Below, piece after piece: positions 1-6,966 of a DNA stretch of 20,198 nucleotides. Every line of letters begins with the position of its first letter. Position 1 is the stretch's first letter. The translations under genes were made by a program, and so were the position numbers. Below the pieces are notes generated by a model that made no database searches, had not been told where the DNA came from, and worked only from the letters and a program-made list of their open reading frames with translations. This DNA is from CAYUYM01 sp964449305. GTDB taxonomy: Bacteria > Bacteroidota > Ignavibacteria > SZUA-365 > CAYQST01. The stretch is from positions 1-20,198 of the forward strand of contig CAYUYM010000039.1 of assembly GCA_964449305.1 (NCBI GenBank), given 5' to 3'.

Positions 1-1083
1 GTATGGACCGCCCCGGTGGTCAAGCTCATCCGTCGCCCCACGCGCCAGGTGATGGTGGGTTCCATCCCCGTGGGCGGTGGTGCTCCGGTTTCCGTGCAGA
101 CCATGACGAAGACGCGCACCGGCGATGCTGCCGCCACCATCGCGCAGATCCTCCAGGTGGAGGAGGCCGGGTGCGACATCGTCCGCGTCACGGTCAACGA
201 CCAGGAGGCCGCCGATGCGATGCCGGAGATCGTGAGCAACGTGCACATACCCGTGGTTGCCGACATCCACTTCAACCACATCTTCGCACTCAGGTCCATC
301 GAGGCGGGCGTGGCCAAGGTGCGCATCAACCCCGGCAACATCGGCTCCGAGGATCGCATCCTGCAGGTGCTCAATGCGGCGAAGGACCGTGGCATCCCCA
401 TCCGCATCGGTGTCAACTCGGGGTCGCTGGAAAAGGACATCCTCGACAAGCACGGCTACCCGACCGCGGAGGCGCTGTTCGAATCAGCCATGCGGCATGC
501 AGAGATCTGTGAGAATGCCGGGTTCCACGATGTGATCATCTCGGTGAAGTCCACCGATGTGCGCCTGATGATCGAGGCGTATCGTCTGCTGGCTGCGAGG
601 ACCGACTACCCGCTCCATCTGGGCGTGACTGAGGCGGGCACCACGAAGATCGGGACGATCAAATCATCCGTTGGCATCGGGACACTCCTGGCCGAGGGCA
701 TCGGCGACACGATCCGCGTGTCCCTCACCGATGAGCCGTCCAAAGAGGTGGAGGTGGGCAAGGAGATCCTGCGCTCACTCGGCCTCGCGACGCGTGCTGT
801 CGAGATCATCTCCTGCCCCACCTGCGGACGCCTCGAGGTGGATCTGTTCACCATCACGAACGAGCTGGAACGCCGCCTCGCGGGTATACGCAAACCGGTG
901 AAGATCGCCCTGCTCGGCTGCGTCGTGAACGGCCCGGGCGAGGCGTCGGAAGCCGACATTGGCATCGCCGCCGGCCGCGGTGTGGGACTCCTCTACCGCA
1001 AGGGTGAGATGGTGCGGCGCCTCAAGGAGGAGGAGATCATCGATGTGGTGGTGGAAGAGGGGATGAATTTCCAGGCGGAGTGA
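1..1083 (+). CDS. ispG: 4-hydroxy-3-methylbut-2-enyl diphosphate synthase (IspG/GcpE), 5' end uncertain
   Basis: IspG is the cytosolic [4Fe-4S] enzyme that reductively converts MEcPP to HMBPP in the MEP isoprenoid pathway. Numbering from the GTG at 16, the N-terminal TIM-barrel part shows RRPTRQVMVG and the family block GGGAPVSVQTMTKT. The C-terminal cluster domain has CPTCGR (Cys267, Cys270) and GCVVNGPGEA (Cys302, Glu309), the three cluster cysteines and the conserved Glu. From the GTG it is 355 residues, close to the short bacterial form. However, the frame stays open to base 1 (VWTAPV precedes), and relatives carry a few more residues before this block, so the true start may lie just outside the window. 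There is no sign of the extra central domain of the long plant-type form. MenE follows 61 bp downstream on the same strand, so co-transcription is plausible. Identity is near certain; only the start is open. Confidence 0.96.
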   Translation, partial: VWTAPVVKLIRRPTRQVMVGSIPVGGGAPVSVQTMTKTRTGDAAATIAQILQVEEAGCDIVRVTVNDQEAADAMPEIVSNVHIPVVADIHFNHIFALRSIEAGVAKVRINPGNIGSEDRILQVLNAAKDRGIPIRIGVNSGSLEKDILDKHGYPTAEALFESAMRHAEICENAGFHDVIISVKSTDVRLMIEAYRLLAARTDYPLHLGVTEAGTTKIGTIKSSVGIGTLLAEGIGDTIRVSLTDEPSKEVEVGKEILRSLGLATRAVEIISCPTCGRLEVDLFTITNELERRLAGIRKPVKIALLGCVVNGPGEASEADIGIAAGRGVGLLYRKGEMVRRLKEEEIIDVVVEEGMNFQAE

Positions 1084-1144
1084 AGCGCAGGGATGGATGA
1101 CGGATGTGCTGAAGAAGACTGGAGAGCGGGTGGAAGAATGAGGC

Positions 1145-2542
1145 ATGATGAATGAAGAACGGTCGGAGGAATGGCTCGGGCGTGGTGGCATGAACCGGTG
1201 GTTGCAGCATGCTTCGAGTGAGCATCCGGACGCCGTGGCTCTTCGGGCGGGCGATGCGTTTCTGACCCATGCCCGTCTGCGTGACGCGGCCGCGGCAACG
1301 GCGGCCATGCTGCACGATCGCTTCAACGTGCATCCCGGCGACTGTGTGGAACTGCGCATGCCGGCGTCGATGGAGTTCGCTGTCGCCTTCCATGCGCTGC
1401 TGCACCTCGGCGCCATCATCACCCCGGCACCCGCGGAGGACGCGGTGGATGCACAGATCATCAACCACGGTCCCTGCATCTCCGTCACACGCACACCCGC
1501 GGTGGTGATGCGGACCAGCGGGTCCACCGGGCAGCCGAAACAGGTGCTGCTGACCATGGGGAACTTCGAGGCCTCCGCGCGTGCATCGGCGCTGAATCTT
1601 GGCGTGGAGGCGGATGACGACTGGCTGTGCACACTGCCCGTGCATCATGTGGGTGGACTGTCGATCCTGACGCGCTCGGCGATCCAAGGCACCTGCGCCT
1701 CGCTCCTGCCACGCTTCGACACGGCTGCCGTGATGGCGCTCCTCACCGGGACGGCGACACGCCCGCCCGTGACACAGGTGTCGCTTGTGCCGACGATGCT
1801 GCAGCGGCTGCTCGACGACTTCCCGCGCTGGGACGCAACCTCCACACCCCGTCTCCGGACCATTCTGCTTGGAGGAGCGCCTGCCGCCATGGCGCTGCTC
1901 CACGAAGCCGCAACTCGTGGTCTCCCGGTGCTCACCTCCTATGGCATGACGGAATCCTGCTCCCAGATCGCCGCGCTGAACATCAACGACAGCCCGGAAA
2001 AACGGGGCTCCGCCGGGCGCCCCCTGCCTGGTGCCCGCATCGAGATCCGCGACGAGAACGGCGCAGCCCTCCCCGCCGGCATCACCGGACAGGTGTGGAT
2101 CGCGGGCACGATGCTGGGAAGGAGCGAGGCACGAATGGCAGAGCACACCGAACACGAATGGCTGCAGACCGGGGATATCGGTTTGCTGGACAGCGATGGG
2201 TATCTGTGGATTGAGGCGCGGAGGGAGGATCTGATCATCACCGGTGGCGAGAACGTGCGTCCCGCCGAGGTGGAGGCGGCCCTGCTCGCGCATCCGCTGG
2301 TGGCAGAGGCGGCCGTGGTGGGAGTCCCGGATGCGGAGTGGGGACAGCGTGTGGCCGCCATGGTGGTGCTGCGCAGCGGTGCCGATCCCGATGCAGCCAT
2401 CGGGATGCTTGATGCCCACTGTCGATCACTTCTTCCAGGCTTCAAGATCCCACGGCGCTGGACGCTGGTTGCAGCCCTGCCAATGAAAAGCGGCATGAAG
2501 GTGGACAGGGAGGCGGTCCGAGCACGATGTGCGGTGCCCTGA
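1145..2542 (+). CDS. menE: o-succinylbenzoate-CoA ligase (MenE)
   Basis: This is an ANL-superfamily acyl-CoA synthetase of 465 residues. It most likely activates o-succinylbenzoate with ATP and CoA in menaquinone synthesis. Visible motifs are the phosphate-binding loop TSGSTGQPK (from residue 124), the A5 motif TSYGMTES (264-271), and the hinge region with REDLIITGGENVRPAEVE. The C-terminal catalytic lysine is in GMKVDRE (Lys452), although the usual TGK is replaced here by GMK. The length fits MenE (about 450-490) rather than the longer acetyl-CoA synthetases. The assignment rests on size, the compact N-terminus and a menG gene next door; another small acyl-CoA ligase is the alternative. The start is uncertain: ATGs at 1145 and 1148 are preceded only by a weak GAGG, and an ATG at 1190 is possible. 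It converges on menG with 3 bp between the two stops. Confidence 0.87.
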   Translation: MMNEERSEEWLGRGGMNRWLQHASSEHPDAVALRAGDAFLTHARLRDAAAATAAMLHDRFNVHPGDCVELRMPASMEFAVAFHALLHLGAIITPAPAEDAVDAQIINHGPCISVTRTPAVVMRTSGSTGQPKQVLLTMGNFEASARASALNLGVEADDDWLCTLPVHHVGGLSILTRSAIQGTCASLLPRFDTAAVMALLTGTATRPPVTQVSLVPTMLQRLLDDFPRWDATSTPRLRTILLGGAPAAMALLHEAATRGLPVLTSYGMTESCSQIAALNINDSPEKRGSAGRPLPGARIEIRDENGAALPAGITGQVWIAGTMLGRSEARMAEHTEHEWLQTGDIGLLDSDGYLWIEARREDLIITGGENVRPAEVEAALLAHPLVAEAAVVGVPDAEWGQRVAAMVVLRSGADPDAAIGMLDAHCRSLLPGFKIPRRWTLVAALPMKSGMKVDREAVRARCAVP

Positions 2543-2545
2543 CAC

Positions 2546-3241
2546 CTACGCCGGTTCCGTGACAGTCCCGATATACAGGTACGCGATGCCGCCGGTGAGC
2601 GGGATGGTGCGGACGGCGCTGTAGCGGCCGGTCTGCTCCATGCGCGCGACGAAGGCGGGTCCGGTGGGGAAGGCGGCGGATGTACGTGTCAGGTAGGCAT
2701 AGGCATCACGGCTGCCGCTGATGAGCCCGCCGACAACGGGGATGATCACGCGGCTGTACACGGTGAAGAAGGGCTTCATCCACCACAGCGGTGTTCCGAA
2801 CTCCAGCACGCAGACCACACCGCCGGGCTTCACCACGCGGGCGAGTTCCGACAGCCCACGCACGGTGTCGTCCACATTCCGGATGCCAAAGGCAATGGAA
2901 GCGATGTCGAAGGAGGCATCGGGATGCGTCAGGTTCATCACGTCCTGCAGCTCCCAGGTCACGTCGAGACCGGCACGTCCGGCCTTGGCAGGCGCAAAGG
3001 CAAGCATCTCGCTGCAGAAGTCGCTTCCCACCACCCGACCCGCTCCCACTGCGCGCTTGAACTCCAGCGCCAGATCACCCGTGCCCGTCGCACAATCCAG
3101 GACGGAGCTTCCCTCTCGTGCACCCGATTCCCGCACCGTCCGCTTCCTCCAGCGATGATGCACCCCGCTCGACAACACGGAATTCGCCTTGTCGTAGGTC
3201 GGGGCGATCTCGGCAAACATGGAACGGACGTGGTTGCTCAT
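2546..3241 (-). CDS. menG: Demethylmenaquinone methyltransferase (MenG/UbiE)
   Basis: This is a 231-residue class I SAM-dependent methyltransferase catalysing the last step of menaquinone synthesis, methylation of the naphthoquinone ring. The N-terminus has the UbiE signature MFAEIAPTYDKANSVLS (8-24). The SAM-binding motif I is VLDCATGTGDLALEF (47-61). The second UbiE signature, FDIASIAFGIRNVDD, lies at 111-125, and a late motif VVCVLEFGTP follows. The length matches the family (about 230-250). It lies 46 bp downstream of the DAHP synthase gene on the same strand, so the two are probably one transcript. The start at 3241 is fixed by the family N-terminus, although no clear Shine-Dalgarno precedes it. 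MenE on the other strand ends 3 bp away, which supports a menaquinone rather than a ubiquinone role. Confidence 0.94.
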   Translation of the reverse strand: MSNHVRSMFAEIAPTYDKANSVLSSGVHHRWRKRTVRESGAREGSSVLDCATGTGDLALEFKRAVGAGRVVGSDFCSEMLAFAPAKAGRAGLDVTWELQDVMNLTHPDASFDIASIAFGIRNVDDTVRGLSELARVVKPGGVVCVLEFGTPLWWMKPFFTVYSRVIIPVVGGLISGSRDAYAYLTRTSAAFPTGPAFVARMEQTGRYSAVRTIPLTGGIAYLYIGTVTEPA

Positions 3242-3287
3242 GGGACAGGCTGGAGGACTTCCGGAGTGCGAATTGGACGCAGGGGGG

Positions 3288-4088
3288 TCAGAGGGTGCGG
3301 CCGAGGGCGTGGGCGACGGGGTGCAGCGTGTTCATCATCGTGTGAAACTGGCTGAAGGTCATGGCCTGCATGGCATCAGAAAGGGCCGTGGGAGGATCGG
3401 GGTGGACCTCCACGATGAGGCCGTCGAGTCCTGCGGCGAGCGTTGCGGCGGCCATGTGGGGGATGAGTGACGGTGTGCCCGTGGCATGGGAGGGATCGAC
3501 GATGACGGGGAGCGTGGTGAGCTGCTTCGCATGCACCGCGCCGGCAAGGTCGAGCGTGAAACGGGTGGTGTCGGAAAATGTGCGGATTCCGCGTTCGCAG
3601 AGGATCACCTGGTCGTTGCCGCCGAGCATCACGTACTCCGCCGCATAGAGCCACTCCTGGATGGTGGAGGCGAAGCCCCGCTTGAGCAGGATGGGACGGC
3701 GGGTCTGGCCAAGCTCCTTGAGCAGCGCGGTGTTGTCCATGTTCCGGGATCCCACCTGGAAGGCGTCCACATGGGGCTCAAGCCGTTCGATGTCGCGTTC
3801 GGAAAGCACCTCACTGATCATGGGCATTCCATTGGCATCTGCCGCCTCGCGCAGCCACGCAATGGCCTCGAAGCCCAGCCCCTGAAAGCTGTGCGGAGAT
3901 GTGCGGGCCTTGAACGCCCCACCCCGCAGGATGTGGGCACCGTCGGCTCGCACAGCGGATGCCGTCGCATGGATCTGTTCGCGCGATTCGATGGCACAGG
4001 GGCCGGCGATGACGACGAAGCGATCAGGCCGGAAGGCAACACCGTTGACGTGGACCGTGGATGCGGGGGCAGAAACCGCCCCTTCCAT
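3288..4088 (-). CDS. aroF: 3-deoxy-7-phosphoheptulonate (DAHP) synthase, type I-beta
   Basis: It condenses PEP with erythrose-4-phosphate, the first step of the shikimate pathway. It is the I-beta/KDO8PS-like form of 266 residues without a chorismate mutase domain. Visible blocks are VIAGPCAIES (26-35, with metal-ligand Cys31), RGGAFKARTSP (55-65), LLKRG, ILCERGIRTF, VIVDPSHATG and GLIVEVHPDP. KDO8P synthase is unlikely because RGGAFKxRTSP and CERGIRTF are DAHP-synthase forms. I chose the ATG at 4088. A TTG at 4118 would add ten residues (FGNVRKFSQ and the initiator), but it lies in an AT-rich stretch that looks like a promoter. No N-terminal ACT or ferredoxin-like regulatory domain is encoded, so feedback control by such a domain is not evident. 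It is the first gene of a probable two-gene unit with menG; chorismate is the precursor of menaquinone. Confidence 0.94.
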   Translation of the reverse strand: MEGAVSAPASTVHVNGVAFRPDRFVVIAGPCAIESREQIHATASAVRADGAHILRGGAFKARTSPHSFQGLGFEAIAWLREAADANGMPMISEVLSERDIERLEPHVDAFQVGSRNMDNTALLKELGQTRRPILLKRGFASTIQEWLYAAEYVMLGGNDQVILCERGIRTFSDTTRFTLDLAGAVHAKQLTTLPVIVDPSHATGTPSLIPHMAAATLAAGLDGLIVEVHPDPPTALSDAMQAMTFSQFHTMMNTLHPVAHALGRTL

Positions 4089-4245
4089 TTGCGAAAATTT
4101 TCTTACGTTTCCGAACAAATGTCGTTCCTGTGGTGTTCATGCATCAGTGGAAGTCAGGCACCGTGACCGGCACAAAACTACACATTTTCCAACAAATATT
4201 TTTCGTCACAGGTTCACTCATCCAACCATACACTCAGGAGAAACA
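4089..4245. promoter_or_regulatory. AT-rich divergent intergenic region between DAHP synthase and YHS-type protein genes
   Basis: This 157-bp stretch is clearly richer in A/T than its flanks and lies between two divergent genes. On the plus strand TATTTTTC (4197-4204) differs by one base from the Bacteroidota -7 element TAnnTTTG and ends 41 bp before the ATG at 4246. On the minus strand GACATTTG, also one mismatch, lies about 27 bp before the DAHP synthase ATG. No good -33 TTTG is correctly spaced in either case, so these are candidates only. Confidence 0.35.
4236..4240 (+). promoter_or_regulatory. Ribosome binding site of the YHS-type protein gene
   Basis: AGGAG lies 5 nt before the ATG at 4246. 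It decides this start over in-frame upstream ATGs, which would have no signal peptide at the N-terminus. Confidence 0.7.
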
Positions 4246-4779
4246 ATGACAAAAACACTCGGCATCCTCCTTCTGCTCGTGGTCTTCCTGTTCACGGCCA
4301 ATGCCCAGAACACGAAAAAACCCGCCGGCAGGAAGGCGGACGTGAAGATCGTGAACACGAAATGCCCCGTGACGGGTGAGGATGTTGATCCGGCCGTCAC
4401 CTACACATACAAGGGCAGGACCTATGCGTTCTGCTGCAACGGCTGCGTCGCCCGTTTCAAGAAGACCCCGGAATCCTTCCTCAAGAACATGAAGGACGAG
4501 AAGTTCGAGGCCTGTGATCACCCCGAGGGCGAGGCGCCGAAGGCGGAGGTGAAGGAACCTGAGGTGGTGAAGAACACGGCTGGTTTCAAGGGCGTGATCA
4601 ACACCGGCAGGGATATGAGCGCCCAGATCGTGAATGAGATCTGCCCGGTCATGGGCAAGAAGGTGGACAAGAACGTGACCACGGTCACCTACAACGGCAA
4701 AGTCTATGGCTTCTGCTGCGGTTCCTGCATCAAGAAGTTCGCGATGGATCCTGAAAAGTACCTGAAGAACGCGAAATAA
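4246..4779 (+). CDS. Secreted tandem YHS/TRASH-like Cys-rich protein
   Basis: This 177-residue protein has a signal peptide (hydrophobic 5-18, probable cleavage after Ala-Asn-Ala at 18-20). Two copies of a YHS-type metal-binding module follow. Module 1 has CPVTGEDVDP (Cys40) and YAFCCNGCVARF (Cys63, 64, 67). Module 2 has CPVMGKKVD (Cys133) and YGFCCGSCIKKF (Cys157, 158, 161). Each copy ends in a TPESFLKN or DPEKYLKN tail. A Lys/Glu-rich linker (about 82-125) holds one further cysteine (Cys90). YHS domains are known from heavy-metal ATPases and related proteins and bind soft metals such as copper. An exported metal-binding or metal-sensing role is therefore inferred; no substrate can be named. 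There is no lipobox, so a soluble periplasmic protein is likely. It has its own promoter region and terminator and is probably monocistronic. Confidence 0.85.
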   Translation: MTKTLGILLLLVVFLFTANAQNTKKPAGRKADVKIVNTKCPVTGEDVDPAVTYTYKGRTYAFCCNGCVARFKKTPESFLKNMKDEKFEACDHPEGEAPKAEVKEPEVVKNTAGFKGVINTGRDMSAQIVNEICPVMGKKVDKNVTTVTYNGKVYGFCCGSCIKKFAMDPEKYLKNAK

Positions 4780-4799
4780 CCTCTTCGATCCTGCATGGC

Positions 4800-4838
4800 A
4801 ACGCCGCCTTCACCTCGGGTGTCGGCGGCGTTTCATTT
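4800..4838. terminator. Bidirectional intrinsic terminator
   Basis: AACGCCGCC (4800-4808) pairs perfectly with GGCGGCGTT (4824-4832). An inner CACC/GGTG stem closes the hairpin after a 2-nt internal mismatch, and TCATTTT follows. It sits between the stop of the YHS-type gene (4779) and that of the facing aminotransferase gene (4851). It probably ends the plus-strand transcript and may serve both, although the minus-strand side lacks a clear T-run. Confidence 0.8.
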
Positions 4839-4850
4839 TCCACGATGCGA

Positions 4851-6326
4851 TCAGGAGGCTTCGCCGAAGCCTGGCAGGCCTTCCGAGGGTTTGTAAGCGA
4901 AATGCGGGAAATGTGCGGTGAAATCGTATGCGAAATCCTGTGGCCAGCATGTGCCGGATGCAGGATCCATGATGTACCCGCCCTTCCAGCTCTCCCCTGC
5001 GATCATCTCGAGCACGGAGACGAGGCGGTCCACATCGGCGGTGGTGTTGTAGCAGCCGAAACTTGCACGCACCATGCCAGGCAGGCGGCTGCGGTCACCT
5101 GCGAGGATCTCCGCGGTCACCTCCTTCACCTCCACGGGATCCACATTCAGCAGTCGCTTCACATAGGGATGCGCACAGAAGCAGCCGTTGCGCACACCGA
5201 TGCCGCCCTCGGCACTCAGAATCGCCGCAACGAGGGCATGCGATTTCCCCTCCATGTTGAAGGAGATGACGCCCACCTTGTCCCTGATGGCGGCGGAATC
5301 CGTGGGGCCGTAGATCACCAGGCCTGGAATGGCGGACATCCGTTCCAGGGCATACGACACAAGCTCGTGCTCGTGCAGGGCGATGTCGTCCATCCCCACA
5401 TGCGTGAGGATCTGGATCGCGGAGGCCAGCGCCACGGCGCCAGGGACGTTGGGACTGCCGGCCTCCTCCTTGGCGGGTGGCAGCGACCAGGCGACGTATT
5501 CCTCCTCCACCACATCCACCACGCCGCCCCCCACCATGTCGGGCACGCCACGTGTGAACCACTCACGGCTGCCCACCAGCACGCCGATCCCGAAGGGGGC
5601 GTACATCTTGTGCGCAGAGTAGGCGATGAAGTCGATGTGCCGCGGATCATCGTCGTCGAGAACGTCGATGGGGCGGTGCGGTGCAAGCTGGGCGGCATCA
5701 ACAAAGATGAGTGCGCCGTTGCGGTGCGCGAGCTCGGCAAAGTCGTGGACGGGATTGACGATGCCCGTGATGTTCGAGGCCCCGGTCACCGCGAAGAAGC
5801 GGACATGTCCGGCATGACGCGTGAAGGCCTCGTGCAGCGCAGCGATGTCGAGCCGCCCCAGGTCGTCGACAGGCACGTGCACCACCTTCGCATGCTTGCG
5901 CCAGGGGAGATCGTTGGAGTGATGCTCCATGAGCGTGGTGATCACCACATCGCCCGGCTGCCAGTCGCAGCGGTTGGCAAGCTTGTTGACAACCTCGGTG
6001 GTGTTCTTTCCAAAGATGACCACGTTGCGCTCCAGATCGGCTCCCACGAAGTGCCCGGCGATGTCGTGCGCTTCGTCGAACACCTTGGTCGCAAGCAGGG
6101 ATTTGAAGCCGGAGCCGCGGTGGACGCCCGAATAGAAGGGCATGAACTCGCGCACCACATCGTTCACATACTGGAAGGCTGGTGTGCTGGCACCATTGTC
6201 CAGAAACACATAGGGCACGCGGCGCCCGTCGAGCAGGGAGACAAGTGTGTCGATGCCGTCAATCTGGTCGCGGAGTGTGTCGACACTCCAATCGCGTCTG
6301 GTCAGAAGTGGGAGGTCCGGATTCAT
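4851..6326 (-). CDS. Class-V aminotransferase / cysteine desulfurase-like PLP enzyme
   Basis: This is a fold-type I PLP enzyme of the SufS/CsdA (COG0520) kind, 491 residues from the ATG at 6326. Visible residues are LDNGASTPA (42-50), EHHSN (134-138), the cofactor Asp210/Gln213 in FVDAAQLAPH, the Schiff-base Lys240 in SAHKMYAPFG, and GVRNGCFCAHPY. In the last motif Cys384 aligns with the SufS catalytic cysteine, and a second cysteine lies two residues before it. It probably takes sulfur from cysteine as a persulfide, but the acceptor is unknown because no suf or isc genes are nearby. It is about 85 residues longer than typical SufS, with a C-terminal tail after 445 rich in aromatic residues. 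An upstream ATG at 6368 would add 14 residues. I prefer 6326 because a promoter candidate at 6382-6413 would leave almost no leader for 6368. Confidence 0.85.
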   Translation of the reverse strand: MNPDLPLLTRRDWSVDTLRDQIDGIDTLVSLLDGRRVPYVFLDNGASTPAFQYVNDVVREFMPFYSGVHRGSGFKSLLATKVFDEAHDIAGHFVGADLERNVVIFGKNTTEVVNKLANRCDWQPGDVVITTLMEHHSNDLPWRKHAKVVHVPVDDLGRLDIAALHEAFTRHAGHVRFFAVTGASNITGIVNPVHDFAELAHRNGALIFVDAAQLAPHRPIDVLDDDDPRHIDFIAYSAHKMYAPFGIGVLVGSREWFTRGVPDMVGGGVVDVVEEEYVAWSLPPAKEEAGSPNVPGAVALASAIQILTHVGMDDIALHEHELVSYALERMSAIPGLVIYGPTDSAAIRDKVGVISFNMEGKSHALVAAILSAEGGIGVRNGCFCAHPYVKRLLNVDPVEVKEVTAEILAGDRSRLPGMVRASFGCYNTTADVDRLVSVLEMIAGESWKGGYIMDPASGTCWPQDFAYDFTAHFPHFAYKPSEGLPGFGEAS

Positions 6327-6381
6327 GGAGACTCGCAGAAGATGGGGGTGGGAAATGTGCAGGTTCATCGTTGCACAGGCG

Positions 6382-6413
6382 AGAAAATATCATGCAAATG
6401 CGTGCGGATCAAA
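6382..6413 (-). promoter_or_regulatory. Candidate Bacteroidota-type promoter of the cysteine desulfurase-like gene
   Basis: On the minus strand a TTTG (complement of 6410-6413) is followed by a 20-bp spacer and TATTTTCT (complement of 6382-6389). This resembles the TTTG-N19/21-TAnnTTTG pattern with two mismatches in the -7 box. The remainder of 6369-6540 shows no gene or clear hairpin. Confidence 0.35.
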
Positions 6414-6540
6414 TGACGGGTCCGTGGCGCCTCGCCCCGCCAAACGCCATGGTAGCGCCTTCCCATGAGGGTATTGCCGCGGGCGTTTCTCGCCGGCGTT
6501 TCCTATGTTGCAGGGCATCTTCCACCATCAAGGCCTCGCC

Positions 6541-6966
6541 ATGATCGCCAACGACTATGCCATCAAACTCCTGCGCTGGGTGGCGCGGGCGGTGACCGTG
6601 CTGCTCCTCCTCTTCTGGGGGGCGTTCTTCCTGGAACACATGTCGTGGTTCTCCACCACCACTGGCACGCCTCCTCCGGGTGTGGTGGTGCGACAGCTCT
6701 TTCATCTCCTCCTGCTCACCGGGTATCTCCTGGCCCTGAAATGGGAGCTGACGGGAAGTGTCATCATCACCATCGGTGCCGTGGCCTTCTTCGGGACAAT
6801 CGGCATGCTGCAATCCATCGAGGGCGTGCTGATGCTCATCATCAGCATCGCACCGGCGGATCTCTTCCTCATCCTCTGGGTGCAGAAACGCATGCGCATG
6901 CAGGGAATGGATTCTGCGTCGATGCAGGACACCGATTCCACCGGGAAGCAGGATGATGTGTCATGA
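6541..6966 (+). CDS. Small integral membrane protein, unknown function
   Basis: The protein has 141 residues and four predicted membrane segments. They are LLRWVARAVTVLLLLFWGAF (about 9-28), a segment around LFHLLLLTGYLLAL (about 55-72), SVIITIGAVAFFGTIGML (about 76-95), and VLMLIISIAPADLFLILW (about 99-116). The polar C-terminus is rich in Met, Asp and Gln. I do not recognise a family. The ATG at 6505 would add 12 residues, but the ATG at 6541 puts the charged N-terminus directly before the first segment; neither has a good Shine-Dalgarno. The stop overlaps the start of the next gene (ATGA type, shared bases 6963-6966), so translation of the beta-helix protein is probably coupled to it. Confidence 0.75.
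   Translation: MIANDYAIKLLRWVARAVTVLLLLFWGAFFLEHMSWFSTTTGTPPPGVVVRQLFHLLLLTGYLLALKWELTGSVIITIGAVAFFGTIGMLQSIEGVLMLIISIAPADLFLILWVQKRMRMQGMDSASMQDTDSTGKQDDVS

Noticed and set aside
1037..2419. 460-codon open frame on the minus strand opposite menE
   Set aside because: It is antisense to a well-supported enzyme gene. The translation is rich in His, Arg and Gly with no family pattern, as expected from GC-rich sequence.
4845..6416. 523-codon plus-strand open frame opposite the cysteine desulfurase-like gene
   Set aside because: The minus strand encodes clear PLP-enzyme motifs over the same span; the plus-strand product is His-rich and matches nothing.
6421..6540. Short inverted and direct words (GCCATGG, GGCGTTTC) before the small membrane protein
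   Set aside because: They are too short and imperfect to separate from chance in GC-rich DNA; no hairpin or operator can be supported.
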